This document shows, piece by piece, positions 8,604 to 17,534 of a DNA stretch of 64,000 nt; positions within the stretch are counted from its first letter, which is position 1; the number at the start of each line of letters is the position of its first letter. This DNA is from Paenibacillus glycanilyticus (lineage in GTDB: Bacteria > Bacillota > Bacilli > Paenibacillales > Paenibacillaceae), in NCBI RefSeq assembly GCF_030161375.1, contig NZ_BSSQ01000013.1, positions 248,001-312,000 on the forward strand, given 5' to 3'. Below the pieces are notes generated by a model. That model did not search any database. It worked only from the letters and a program-made list of their open reading frames with translations, and was not told the origin of the DNA. A program made the translations under genes and the position numbers.

Positions 8604-10304
8604 ATGAATCCTACGGTTATTCAATTGGCTGATTTCGGGGGCAGGCCGGATTCGGGAGAGGATACGACGGCGGCAATGCGCGGCGCGCTTGAAGCGGCGG
8701 CTATTATTGAAGGTCCCGTTGTGCTTGCTTGCGAACGGGGGCGGTACGAGTTTTTCCCTGAGCAAGCGACGAGAGCGAAATACTATATTTCGAACACGGC
8801 AAGCGAAGAGGAGAATCCCGACGTGACAAGGACGATCGGAATATTGCTGCAAGGCATAAGGAATTTGATACTGGACGGCAATGGCTCGCTGTTCGTCTTC
8901 CATGGCAAGCAGACCATGATCGTAATCGACGGCTGCGAAGAGATTGCCATTCGGCATTTGCGATTGGATTACGCTTGGCCAACAGTGACCGAGATGACTG
9001 TCGAGGGGGTTGGACCCGATTATCTCGACATGGCGGTTCATCCGGACAGCCGGTATGAAATCGCGAACGAGGCGCTATATTGGGTCGGCGAAGGATGGAA
9101 GTTTCGGGACGGGCCGATGCAGGAGTACGACGCGCTGACGGATACGACATGGCGAACCGGCAATCTATCGGCTTCGGCGGTTCGCGTCGAGGAGAGAGGG
9201 GCAGGAAAGCTCCGGCTGTTCTATTCGTCCTCTTCGATGCCAACGACGTCGAACGGACGAGTGTTCCAAGCTAGAGACGGCATTCGCGACCAGGTTGGCG
9301 CGCTTATCGTCCAGAGCCGCAAGATCGCGTGGAGCGATGTCGGTGTCCATTTCATGCATGGGCTTGGGCTCGTCTGCCAATTCAGCGAAGATATTTCATT
9401 CGAACGGATAGAGCTGGCTCCTCGCCCGGAGACCGGGCGGACCGTAGCGGCTTTTGCCGATTGCATCCATGTATCGGGCTGTCGTGGGGTTGTGCGCGTA
9501 GCGGACAGCCGGTTTGCCGGCGCCCATGATGACGCGATTAACGTACATGGCACGTATATGCGAGTCGTTGGACATCCTGCGGCGGATGAGGTGCTGCTCC
9601 GGTTCATGCATCCGCAAACCTATGGTTTTCCCGCGTTTTTCCCGGGAGATCGCATCACATTTGTCCGCGCCGGTACGCTGACCGGCTTCGCCGAAGCTGT
9701 TGTGTCCGAAGCCAAGCTTCTGGAGCCGCGCGTCATTTGGGTGAAGCTGGATAGAGACGTGCCGCCGGATCTGCGCTTGGGCGACGTTGTGGAGAACGTG
9801 ACATGGACACCGGAGGTGGAGATTGTCCGCAACCGGCTGTCCCGAATTCCGACTCGCGGCGTACTCGTTACGACTCGCCGGAGGGCGCTGATTGAGGGGA
9901 ACCGGTTCGAGAGAATCGCCATGAGCGCGGTGCTTGTCGCGGGCGATGCCGGAAGCTGGTACGAATCCGGGTGTGTCCATAACTTGACGATTCGGGGGAA
10001 TTCGTTCTTCGAGTGTGGCGGGGCGGAGCATGCTGTCATTGCCATCTCGCCGGAGAACGCGGAACCGGAGTTTGTGCATGCAGGCATTATGATCGAAGAC
10101 AACCGGTTCGACATGAGGGCCGCGCCCGTACTTGCTGCCCGTTACGCGAAGGAGCTGACGTTCGCGAATAATCAAATCTCGGTTCATCACGGGCACGCAC
10201 AGCAGGATCGGGAAGCCGATGCGGCCATTCGGCTGACGGGCTGCGACGAAGTGACTCTATCAGGCAACCGCTATTTCAAATCTGCCGCTATTCGTACGCC
10301 GTGA
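8604..10304 (+). CDS. GH110 family alpha-1,3-galactosidase
   Basis: A 566-residue right-handed beta-helix protein that I recognise as glycoside hydrolase family 110 (exo-alpha-1,3-galactosidases, originally described as blood-group-B-cleaving enzymes of Bacteroides). Family marks are an N-terminal FGGRPDSGEDTTAAM beta-helix start, ISNTASEEE, LILDGNGSLFVFHGK, and AHDDAINVHGT, whose Asp pair (about residues 309 and 310) lies in the expected active site. It has no signal peptide, so it should act in the cytoplasm on imported oligosaccharide. GAGGTGATGAAGG precedes the ATG. It is the last gene of the permease operon. Whether it takes branched or only linear alpha-1,3-galactosides cannot be told. 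Confidence 0.88.
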   Translation: MNPTVIQLADFGGRPDSGEDTTAAMRGALEAAAIIEGPVVLACERGRYEFFPEQATRAKYYISNTASEEENPDVTRTIGILLQGIRNLILDGNGSLFVFHGKQTMIVIDGCEEIAIRHLRLDYAWPTVTEMTVEGVGPDYLDMAVHPDSRYEIANEALYWVGEGWKFRDGPMQEYDALTDTTWRTGNLSASAVRVEERGAGKLRLFYSSSSMPTTSNGRVFQARDGIRDQVGALIVQSRKIAWSDVGVHFMHGLGLVCQFSEDISFERIELAPRPETGRTVAAFADCIHVSGCRGVVRVADSRFAGAHDDAINVHGTYMRVVGHPAADEVLLRFMHPQTYGFPAFFPGDRITFVRAGTLTGFAEAVVSEAKLLEPRVIWVKLDRDVPPDLRLGDVVENVTWTPEVEIVRNRLSRIPTRGVLVTTRRRALIEGNRFERIAMSAVLVAGDAGSWYESGCVHNLTIRGNSFFECGGAEHAVIAISPENAEPEFVHAGIMIEDNRFDMRAAPVLAARYAKELTFANNQISVHHGHAQQDREADAAIRLTGCDEVTLSGNRYFKSAAIRTP

Positions 10305-10321
10305 GGGGGATTGCCCCCCTC
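10303..10321 (+). other. GC-rich hairpin overlapping GH110 stop codon
   Basis: GAGGGGG pairs with CCCCCTC across a short ATTGC-like loop and overlaps the TGA. No T run follows, so it is only a weak terminator candidate. Confidence 0.4.
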
Positions 10322-10333
10322 GCGAAGCGCGGG

Positions 10334-10413
10334 ATTGTACGGAAAAGGAGGAAGTGTACCTATTGGATCGGACGCGTACTCCGCTATGATCAACTTGCTA
10401 GTAAGCGCTGTCA
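10334..10413 (+). promoter_or_regulatory. promoter module with three GTAC repeats, TATGAT -10 and cre
   Basis: GTAC cores lie at 10337, 10356 and 10376 (spacing 19 and 20), in the order TTGTACG, GTGTACC, GCGTACT, then TATGAT at 10385-10390 and the cre-like AGTAAGCGCTGTCA (13 of 14) at 10400-10413. Order, spacing and much of the sequence equal the module at 4698-4777, so both promoters are probably controlled by the same activator and by CcpA. Confidence 0.65.
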
Positions 10414-10429
10414 TTGCATATTCGGGTGA

Positions 10430-13400
10430 ATGCCTAGGAGGGAATTAAAGCGGATTTCCATTAATGATGAAATGGGGATGAGAGGATTGAACGGATGGAT
10501 GAGGATAACGCGGCTATTGGCGATTATCGCCTTGGTGGCGCAGTTCGGTGCAGGCATTGGGATGATTACGCCGGGCAGTGGGATCGCGGAGGCGGCAAGC
10601 AAGGAAGTGGCGGCGAAGCCGTATATGGGCTGGAGCAGCTACAGCATGCAGGTTTGGGATAGTAATCATGGCGGTAACGGAGGCAAGTGGATAACGGCCG
10701 AACAGATTAAAGCGCAATCGGATGCGATGCATGAGAAGCTGCAGCCATACGGCTATGAATACATCAATGTGGATGCGGCTTGGAACGGGGGAATGGACGG
10801 ATACGGACGGCCAATTCCAAGCACAACGTTATTCCCGGACGGGCTGCAGGAGGTTATCGATTACGTTCACGCGAACGGGCAGAAGTTTGGTCTCTACACC
10901 ATTCCGGGGTTGTCGAAGGACGCTTATGAGCAAGACCTTCCCATCTATAACGCCCCTGGCTGTTCGATGAAGGATATTGGCGACCCTACGAAAGGATCGG
11001 ATTATTGGGGTTTCGGTTATAAAATCGACTTCTCTAATCCTTGCGCGCAAAAGTATATTGACTCCATTGCGGACCTCTTCGCCCAATGGGGCGTCGATTT
11101 CCTGAAGCTCGACAGCGTCACGCCGGGATCGGGCATCTCCGACCTGTCGCTGGATGCGCGAGATGACGTAAAAGCCTGGTCAACGGCACTTGAGCCTCAT
11201 CATATATGGCTCGAGTTGTCCTGGGCCATTGACGTCAAGTATATAGATTACTGGAAACAATACGCGAACGGGTGGCGCGTTGATTGGGATATCGAATGTT
11301 ATTGCGAGAATGGCTTAACGACATGGCCGAGTATTTCGCGCTTGTTCCCGATCGCGGAGAAATTCTGGCGCCATGCCGGCCCGGGGGGCTGGAACGACTT
11401 CGATTCCCTGAACATCGGCAACGGCAGCATGGACGGCATCACGCAGGAGGAGCGCAAGACGGCCATGTCGTTCTGGGCGATTTCCTCGGCACAGCTGTTT
11501 ACCGGCAACGATTTAACCAAGCTGGACGACTACGGACTGGAGCTGCTCACGAACAAAGAGGTGATCGCCGTCAATCAGGCGGGACGCCCGGGGCACCCGG
11601 TTTCAACGGAAACTCAGCAGCAGGTATGGTACGCCAATAATGGAGACGGTACCTACACGGTTGGTTTGTTTAATCTTGGCGGAGACAAGGCTACCGTATC
11701 CGTTGATTGGAGCGACATTGGTCTTACAGGAGCAGCTTCTGTTCGCGATCTATGGAGCCATAAGGAGCTTGGAAAGTTTGATAGCGGCTTCAGCTCGGCT
11801 GACCTGGCATCGCATGGATCGCGCCTTCTGAAGGTAACGGCACTGGACGGCTCGCTCTTCGTTAACGACGACGATACCGGCATGAAATATATGGGAGAAT
11901 GGACGCGCAATGGCGGTAAGGAAATGGCTGCCGACCAACAGAACCTCGTTATTGGCATCAGCGATTCGGAAGCGGCGAACAGCTCCATTAATCCGGTATC
12001 GGCTGGCTTTGACAAGAAGGAATCCGAGCAGGCGGATGTCCAGACAACCATGACATTAAGCGGCAATACGCTTAATGCGATTAGAAACGGCGGCACTACG
12101 CTGTCGGAAGGAACGGACTATACGGTAGAAAATAATGAAGTTACGTTTAAGAAGGGGTATTTGGCCTCGTTGCCGGTAGGCACGACGAATTTGTCCTTTG
12201 TCTTCAGCGGCGGTACGGCACAAGGCTTTGCGATAGCCGTCAGTGACACGACAACGCGTGACAGCCGGGTGACGCCGGGCGCAGTGAGCTTCGACAAGAA
12301 GGCGGGCAGCGACATCGTCCTAACTGTCTCGCCGAATGGCAATGCTCTGACGGGAGTAAGTCTAGGCGGCTCGCCGCTGGCGGAAGGCACCGATTACAAG
12401 GCTGTTGATACACAAATCACGATACCTAAGAGTTATCTTTCGGCATTGCCGACGGGCACTTCCGAGCTTAAGTTCCGGTTCGACGGCGGCGAGGATCAGC
12501 GCGTTGCGCTTGTTGTCAGAGATACGTCCGCAGGCGGCACGATTTCCTATAATAACGATCATCCGGATATCCATTACGTAGGAGCCTGGAACAGGAGCTA
12601 CAACCGGGGACTCGGCGATTATATGGATGACGTCCATTTTGCCGAGAAGAACGATCAGGATTCTATCGAGTTTACATTCAACGGAACGGGAGTCGAATAC
12701 ATTACCGAGCTGGATCCTTCCCAAGGCGATATGGCTATTTACGTGGATGGAGAGTTCAAACAGACGGTAAGCACCTCGAATCTTGGCCGATTGTCCCAGC
12801 AGCCGGTCTACAACATCACGGGACTGGACAATGGAGTGCACACGCTGAAGGCAGTCAAGAAATCCGGCGTGTTTATGCTCCTAGACCAATTCATTGTAAG
12901 CGTCCCCGATCTATTCAGTCCGAGTACCGTAAGTTTCGATAAAGCCGATGGGGCGCAGTCGGACATTACAATAGCGGCGCCTGGCGCAGGCAGCGGACTC
13001 ATCGGAATCAAGAATGGCGGGTCCGCTCTTGTGAAGGATACCGACTATACGGCAGCAAACGACGAGGTAACGCTTAAGAAGGAATATTTGGCTTCTTTGC
13101 CGGTGGGTACGAGTGCCCTCTCTTTCACGTTCGCCACGGGCGCAACGCAGAAGTTGACCGTTACGGTCAGCGATTCGTCGGCTGCAAATAGCACGATTAG
13201 TCCGGTAACCGGCAGCTTCGACAAGAAGCAGGACGCTCAGGCGGATATGGCGGTTACGATCGATCTGGCAGGCAACACGCTTAACGCCATTTCTAATGAC
13301 GGCAAGCTATTGCAGGCAGGCACCGATTACGAAGTTGCGGGCAATCTAGTGACTCTGAAGAAGGGGTATTTGGCAGCGCAGCCGGTCGGAATCACCCGTC

Positions 13401-15301
13401 TGACCTTCAGCTTCGATCGCGGCGCTTCGGAGGAGCTCTCGATTGCGATCAGCGATTCAACGCCGAAGAACAGCTCCATTACGCCAACGCAGCGCACCTT
13501 CGACAAGAAGGCATCCTCGCAGGAGGATGCGGCAACTACGGTTGCTTTTAACGGAAACAGCCTGGTCGGAGTGTTGAATGGGGCGGCTGATCTGACGGAG
13601 GGCGTTGATTATACGCTCTCGGGCAACGTGTTGACCGTCAAGAAGGACTACCTCGCTCAGCAGCCTAACGGAATGGCAATGTTGACCTTGTCGTTCAGCG
13701 AAGGCGTTTCACAGACGCTGGCCGTTACTATAATTGATTCGGCGAGGGGCCGTTATACCGTCGTTAATAATGACGATACCGGCATTTCATACAAGGGGGC
13801 TTGGCAGAGCAGCCGGGACAGAGGATTGGGCGATTACAAAAACGATGTGCAATATACCGAGAAAGACAACGATTACTTCGAATATTCCTTCTACGGAACA
13901 GGCATCGAGCTAATGACGGAGAAGGATCCTTCGCAGGGCAATATGGATATTTATATCGATGGCGATTTCAAGCAGACAATCAGTACTTACAATGACAGCA
14001 AGCAGGTGCAGCAGACTGTATTCAGCATGATCGGATTGACGGAAGGCACGCATACGATTAAGGCCGTCAAAAAATCAGGCTACTACATGCTGCTAGATGC
14101 GTTTAAAGTGAAGACATCCGATCTGTTTGGACCGGATTCGGCTAGCTTTGATAAGTCTGAAGCCGCAGATGTCACAACGGAACTTGCCGTAGACGGCAGC
14201 AACCTGACCGGTATTAAGAATGGCAGCGAGGTTTTGACGGCAGGAGCGGATTATACGTTGTCGGGCAATCTGGTTACGATTAAGAAGGAATACTTGGCGG
14301 CTCAGCCAAGCGGCTCGGTTAGTCTAGTGTTCTCCTTCGGTGGTGACTTCCATAATGACGTACATTATACCGTGAACAATGGCGATTATTACGAGTATGC
14401 GTTTAAGGGGACCGGGCTGGCACTTATCATGCCGAAGGGACCATCGCAAGGCGAAGCCGATGTGTACGTGGACGGCGAATGGAAAGCGACAGTGGATGCC
14501 TATCATGCAAGCCGTTTAACGAAACAGACGGTGTACAGTCTCTCGGGGCTGAGCAATGGGGCCCATATGGTTAAAGTGGTGAAAAAATCAGGCGGCGAAT
14601 TGTTGGTCGACGGCCTTAACTTCACTGTCAAAGCGGATACGGAAACCTCAACGCCGGGTACCCCCGGTAACTCCGGTAACCCTGGTACGCCAGCTGCTAA
14701 TCATCATGCAGCCTATATGAACGGTTACAAGGACGGAACCTTCAGGCCGGAGAGCAGCATTACGCGCGCCGAGATGGCATCGATTCTATCGAGGGTGATT
14801 ACACGGAAGGCAAGCGAAACAGCTTCTACTTATAGCGACATTGGTTCTTCTCATTGGGCGAAAGAGGCGATCGAAGCCGTAACGAAGATGGGTCTCATGC
14901 AAGGCTACGGGAACGGCAAGTTTGGTCCGGACAGACCGGTTACCCGCGCCGAAATGGCGAAGCTCGCATCTCTTCTTATCGGGCAGCCGGCGGAGAAGGG
15001 CACTAGCTTTACCGATATAGAGTCATCTTGGGCGAAGTCGTACATTCAGGATGCGCAAGCTGCAGGCATTATGAAAGGTTATGCGGATGGTACCTTTAAG
15101 CCGAATTTAGCGCTGACGCGCGCTGAGACGGTGGCCATCATAAACCGGATCCTCGGCAGAGGACCGCTTGAAGGCGTGAAGACGTCTCCATGGAAGGATG
15201 TACAGCCAAGTTATTGGGCTTATGGCGATATCGCCGAAGCAACAAAGGACCATGTATTCGAGGCGAATACGGGCGGCGGCGAACGGTGGATTGAGCAGTG
15301 A
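10430..15301 (+). CDS. SLH-anchored GH27 alpha-galactosidase with repeated X2-like and galactose-binding-like modules
   Basis: A 1623-residue secreted enzyme. Domains in order: signal sequence (hydrophobic stretch about 25-50); GH27 catalytic barrel from about 62, with nucleophile Asp228 in FLKLDS and acid/base Asp287 in WRVDWDIE, then its beta-domain to about 480; six X2-like Ig repeats (about 517-607, 612-697, 827-914, 921-1008, 1014-1103, 1229-1303), each with SFDKK-like and ValThrLeuLysLysGlyTyrLeu-like motifs; galactose-binding-like modules at about 704-825 and 1108-1227 and a shortened one at 1304-1400; a Pro/Gly/Thr linker; three SLH domains (about 1427-1600) that bind it to the cell wall. 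It likely releases galactose or trims polymers outside the cell. The start is unsure: ATG 10430 overlaps the AGGAGGG site, so ATG 10472 or 10478 is possible. Confidence 0.88.
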   Translation: MPRRELKRISINDEMGMRGLNGWMRITRLLAIIALVAQFGAGIGMITPGSGIAEAASKEVAAKPYMGWSSYSMQVWDSNHGGNGGKWITAEQIKAQSDAMHEKLQPYGYEYINVDAAWNGGMDGYGRPIPSTTLFPDGLQEVIDYVHANGQKFGLYTIPGLSKDAYEQDLPIYNAPGCSMKDIGDPTKGSDYWGFGYKIDFSNPCAQKYIDSIADLFAQWGVDFLKLDSVTPGSGISDLSLDARDDVKAWSTALEPHHIWLELSWAIDVKYIDYWKQYANGWRVDWDIECYCENGLTTWPSISRLFPIAEKFWRHAGPGGWNDFDSLNIGNGSMDGITQEERKTAMSFWAISSAQLFTGNDLTKLDDYGLELLTNKEVIAVNQAGRPGHPVSTETQQQVWYANNGDGTYTVGLFNLGGDKATVSVDWSDIGLTGAASVRDLWSHKELGKFDSGFSSADLASHGSRLLKVTALDGSLFVNDDDTGMKYMGEWTRNGGKEMAADQQNLVIGISDSEAANSSINPVSAGFDKKESEQADVQTTMTLSGNTLNAIRNGGTTLSEGTDYTVENNEVTFKKGYLASLPVGTTNLSFVFSGGTAQGFAIAVSDTTTRDSRVTPGAVSFDKKAGSDIVLTVSPNGNALTGVSLGGSPLAEGTDYKAVDTQITIPKSYLSALPTGTSELKFRFDGGEDQRVALVVRDTSAGGTISYNNDHPDIHYVGAWNRSYNRGLGDYMDDVHFAEKNDQDSIEFTFNGTGVEYITELDPSQGDMAIYVDGEFKQTVSTSNLGRLSQQPVYNITGLDNGVHTLKAVKKSGVFMLLDQFIVSVPDLFSPSTVSFDKADGAQSDITIAAPGAGSGLIGIKNGGSALVKDTDYTAANDEVTLKKEYLASLPVGTSALSFTFATGATQKLTVTVSDSSAANSTISPVTGSFDKKQDAQADMAVTIDLAGNTLNAISNDGKLLQAGTDYEVAGNLVTLKKGYLAAQPVGITRLTFSFDRGASEELSIAISDSTPKNSSITPTQRTFDKKASSQEDAATTVAFNGNSLVGVLNGAADLTEGVDYTLSGNVLTVKKDYLAQQPNGMAMLTLSFSEGVSQTLAVTIIDSARGRYTVVNNDDTGISYKGAWQSSRDRGLGDYKNDVQYTEKDNDYFEYSFYGTGIELMTEKDPSQGNMDIYIDGDFKQTISTYNDSKQVQQTVFSMIGLTEGTHTIKAVKKSGYYMLLDAFKVKTSDLFGPDSASFDKSEAADVTTELAVDGSNLTGIKNGSEVLTAGADYTLSGNLVTIKKEYLAAQPSGSVSLVFSFGGDFHNDVHYTVNNGDYYEYAFKGTGLALIMPKGPSQGEADVYVDGEWKATVDAYHASRLTKQTVYSLSGLSNGAHMVKVVKKSGGELLVDGLNFTVKADTETSTPGTPGNSGNPGTPAANHHAAYMNGYKDGTFRPESSITRAEMASILSRVITRKASETASTYSDIGSSHWAKEAIEAVTKMGLMQGYGNGKFGPDRPVTRAEMAKLASLLIGQPAEKGTSFTDIESSWAKSYIQDAQAAGIMKGYADGTFKPNLALTRAETVAIINRILGRGPLEGVKTSPWKDVQPSYWAYGDIAEATKDHVFEANTGGGERWIEQ

Positions 15302-15321
15302 GATGAGTTAGAGTGAATTAG

Positions 15322-15353
15322 AGAAGGGACGCCGGATTGCCGGCGTCCCTTCT
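15322..15353 (+). terminator. terminator-like hairpin between GH27 and adaB
   Basis: AGAAGGGACGCCGG is complementary to CCGGCGTCCCTTCT with a short loop. It lies between convergent genes and probably ends GH27 transcription, though the T run is weak. Confidence 0.65.
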
Positions 15354-15366
15354 GCCATTTCTATAA

Positions 15367-15876
15367 TTAGTTACGCTGTTGTTCCAGTTCAAGCAGCGCG
15401 GTCTTCATCGGTATACCTCCGCGGTAGCCGGTCATGGACCCGGTCTTGCCTACAATTCGGTGGCACGGAAGGATGATCAGAAGCGGGTTTGCGCCAACCG
15501 CGGCGCCAACCGCGCGGGCAGCATGCGGCCGGCCGATCGTCTCGGCAAGGTCGGAATAAGCGGCCGTGCTGCCATACCGTACCTCGCTCATGGCCTGCCA
15601 TACTTTCTGCTGGAACGGGGTGCCTACCAGATCAAGGGGCAAAGAGAAGACATCCAAACTCCCTTGAAAATATTTCGAGAACTCATGCGCGTACTTCTCC
15701 ATCTCCGCATCGTGGCGGACAAGCTCATAGCCCGGCAGGCGAGCTTCGGCCCATTCGGCCAGCTCTTCGTAAGAGGCGCCTTGCGAACCTACGTAACAAA
15801 GGCCGGTGTCCGTTGCGGCCAAATGTAGGTTCCAGTCGTCGTGTTGAAGCAAGGTCCAGTATACGTTTTTACTCAT
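15367..15876 (-). CDS. adaB: methylated-DNA--protein-cysteine methyltransferase
   Basis: A 169-residue O6-alkylguanine-DNA alkyltransferase. It repairs O6-methylguanine by transferring the methyl group to its own Cys in the LPCHRIVG motif; the RAVGAAVGANP stretch before it is also typical. The frame reads further upstream, but ATG 15876 overlaps the stop of the preceding adaA by four bases (ATGA), which fixes the start and shows translational coupling. The adaA-adaB pair matches the Bacillus adaptive-response operon. Confidence 0.95.
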   Translation of the reverse strand: MSKNVYWTLLQHDDWNLHLAATDTGLCYVGSQGASYEELAEWAEARLPGYELVRHDAEMEKYAHEFSKYFQGSLDVFSLPLDLVGTPFQQKVWQAMSEVRYGSTAAYSDLAETIGRPHAARAVGAAVGANPLLIILPCHRIVGKTGSMTGYRGGIPMKTALLELEQQRN

Positions 15877-16451
15877 GGCTTTTGTTTCTCTCCTCGGTAT
15901 TGGGTTGGGGTAAGTCCGGTTGCTCCCTGAAATCTCGTTGCAAAATGGGCGGCGTTTGCATAGCCTACCTGTCCGGCAATATCGGTGACAGGCAGGTTCG
16001 TAGAGGCAAGCAGCTTCATCGCCTCTTGCATTCGGATTTGCTGTATATAGGCTGCGGGCGTAGAACCCGTTAGTCTTTTGAAAGTGCGCTGAAGATGGTA
16101 AGGACTTAGATGAAGCGCGTCCGCAAGATGGGACAAGGTGAGCGGCTCCCGGTAATGCGTTTGGATATAGACGCGCGCGTGCGTTGCCCATTCTTCATCC
16201 GGCAGATGCCGCTCGGCGGGCTTGCATCGTTTGCATGGACGGAATAACTCGGACTCGGCATCGCTGGCCGTCTGGAAGATCCGGACATGCGAGCGGTTAG
16301 GAGGCTTCGACTTGCAAGACGGCCGGCAAAAAATTCCCGTCGTTGTTACTCCATAATACCATTGCCCGTCATAGGAACTGTCATTCGATAGAACGGCAAG
16401 CCATTTGTCCTCCGGGATGTTGCCCGCGTTAACCGCTTCCGTATTTCCCAT
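15873..16451 (-). CDS. adaA: Ada-type methylphosphotriester sensor and AraC family activator
   Basis: A 192-residue protein with an N-terminal Ada Zn domain (GIFCRPSCKSK and FRPCKRCKP give the four Cys ligands, one of which takes methyl from DNA phosphotriesters) and a C-terminal AraC helix-turn-helix (LSHLADALHLSPYHLQRTFKRLTG and a second helix pair ending GLTPTQYR-like). Methylation turns it into an activator of its own operon and of alkA, which is divergently placed. GAGGTGATC precedes the ATG, and a TATACT -10 box lies upstream on the minus strand. Confidence 0.95.
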   Translation of the reverse strand: MGNTEAVNAGNIPEDKWLAVLSNDSSYDGQWYYGVTTTGIFCRPSCKSKPPNRSHVRIFQTASDAESELFRPCKRCKPAERHLPDEEWATHARVYIQTHYREPLTLSHLADALHLSPYHLQRTFKRLTGSTPAAYIQQIRMQEAMKLLASTNLPVTDIAGQVGYANAAHFATRFQGATGLTPTQYRGEKQKP

Positions 16452-16509
16452 TGTTGATCACCTCTTCGTCTAGTATACCTTGCGTGGACCAAGAATCGTA
16501 AGCGGGAGC

Positions 16510-16575
16510 GAATGAAAGCGCAAGATTACGAAAGCGGGACGCCAAGTTGGTATGGTTCAATGAATGGAGTAAAAT
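16510..16575 (+). promoter_or_regulatory. Ada box and alkA promoter
   Basis: GAATGAAAGCGCAAGATT (16510-16527) contains AAAGCGCAA, the core of the Ada operator known from enterobacteria. About 20 bases on is TTGGTA (16547-16552), 17 bases, then TAAAAT (16570-16575), a sigma-A promoter reading into alkA. Position and sequence suggest methylated AdaA activates alkA from here and, facing the other way, adaAB. Confidence 0.65.
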
Positions 16576-16607
16576 GGAGGAAGATCTACTTGGGAGGAAC
16601 CTTAACA

Positions 16608-17516
16608 ATGCCGGATTCATCGATCCTATATATAAAAGTACCGGAACCGTTTAACTATAACGAGACCGTCAATTATTTGCGGAGATCGCCTAACGAACTG
16701 CTGTATCAAGTAGAAGGCGACGTCGTCTATCGGCTTATTCCTTCCGCAAGCGGGGAAGAACCAGCCGCGGTGGAGATCCGTCATTCCGACGCAGGCGAAT
16801 TGGTTGTGCGGGTTGTTGGCGAGGAACGGGTCCATATAGAGCGGCAGCGGGAGATTGAAGCGTATATCCGGGAATGGTTTGATTTCGATACGGATTTAAG
16901 TCCCTTTTACGATATGGCGGGGAAGGATCCTCTGCTCGTCCATGCGATCAGCCGCTTCCACGGCCTCCGGAGCGTGGGGATTTCCGACTTGTTCGAAGCC
17001 TTATGCTGGGGGATTATCGGGCAGCAGATCAATCTGGCTTTTGCCTATACGCTCAAAAAACGGTTCGTGGAGGCCTACGGGCAAAGCTTGGAGCGGGAAG
17101 GCCGGACGTACTGGCTGTTCCCGGAACCCGGGACCATCGCGGCATTAAAGACGGAAGACTTGACGCCGATGCAGATGACCGTGAAAAAATCCGAATATCT
17201 CATTGGGGTAGCCAAACTTATGGCTGAAGGGACTTTAAATAAACATGGCTTGCTGGAGCTAGGGGATTTCGCGGCGATCGAGAAGCAGCTTATCGCGATC
17301 CGGGGTATCGGACCGTGGACGGCTAATTATGTTCTGATGCGTTGCTTGCGGCTGCCTAACGCGTTCCCGATCGCGGATGTCGGGCTTCATAATTCAATCA
17401 AAGCGTTGACGGGAAGCGAGGCGAAGCCCTCGATCAGCGAGATTAAGCGGATGGCGGAAGGCTGGAAGGGCTGGGAAGCTTACGCGACCTTTTATCTGTG
17501 GCGGATTTTATATTAA
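16608..17516 (+). CDS. alkA: DNA-3-methyladenine glycosylase II
   Basis: A 302-residue HhH-GPD superfamily DNA glycosylase that removes alkylated bases. An N-terminal mixed domain is followed by the glycosylase fold with WGIIGQQINLAFAYTLKKR, the helix-hairpin-helix IRGIGPWTANYVLMR and the catalytic Asp in FPIADVGL. ATG 16608 is preferred over 16512 because GGGAGG lies 10 bases upstream and the earlier codon falls inside the Ada box and promoter. It is divergent from adaA and followed at once by an SDR gene. Confidence 0.92.
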   Translation: MPDSSILYIKVPEPFNYNETVNYLRRSPNELLYQVEGDVVYRLIPSASGEEPAAVEIRHSDAGELVVRVVGEERVHIERQREIEAYIREWFDFDTDLSPFYDMAGKDPLLVHAISRFHGLRSVGISDLFEALCWGIIGQQINLAFAYTLKKRFVEAYGQSLEREGRTYWLFPEPGTIAALKTEDLTPMQMTVKKSEYLIGVAKLMAEGTLNKHGLLELGDFAAIEKQLIAIRGIGPWTANYVLMRCLRLPNAFPIADVGLHNSIKALTGSEAKPSISEIKRMAEGWKGWEAYATFYLWRILY

Positions 17517-17534
17517 GGAAGGAGATAGATTTAG

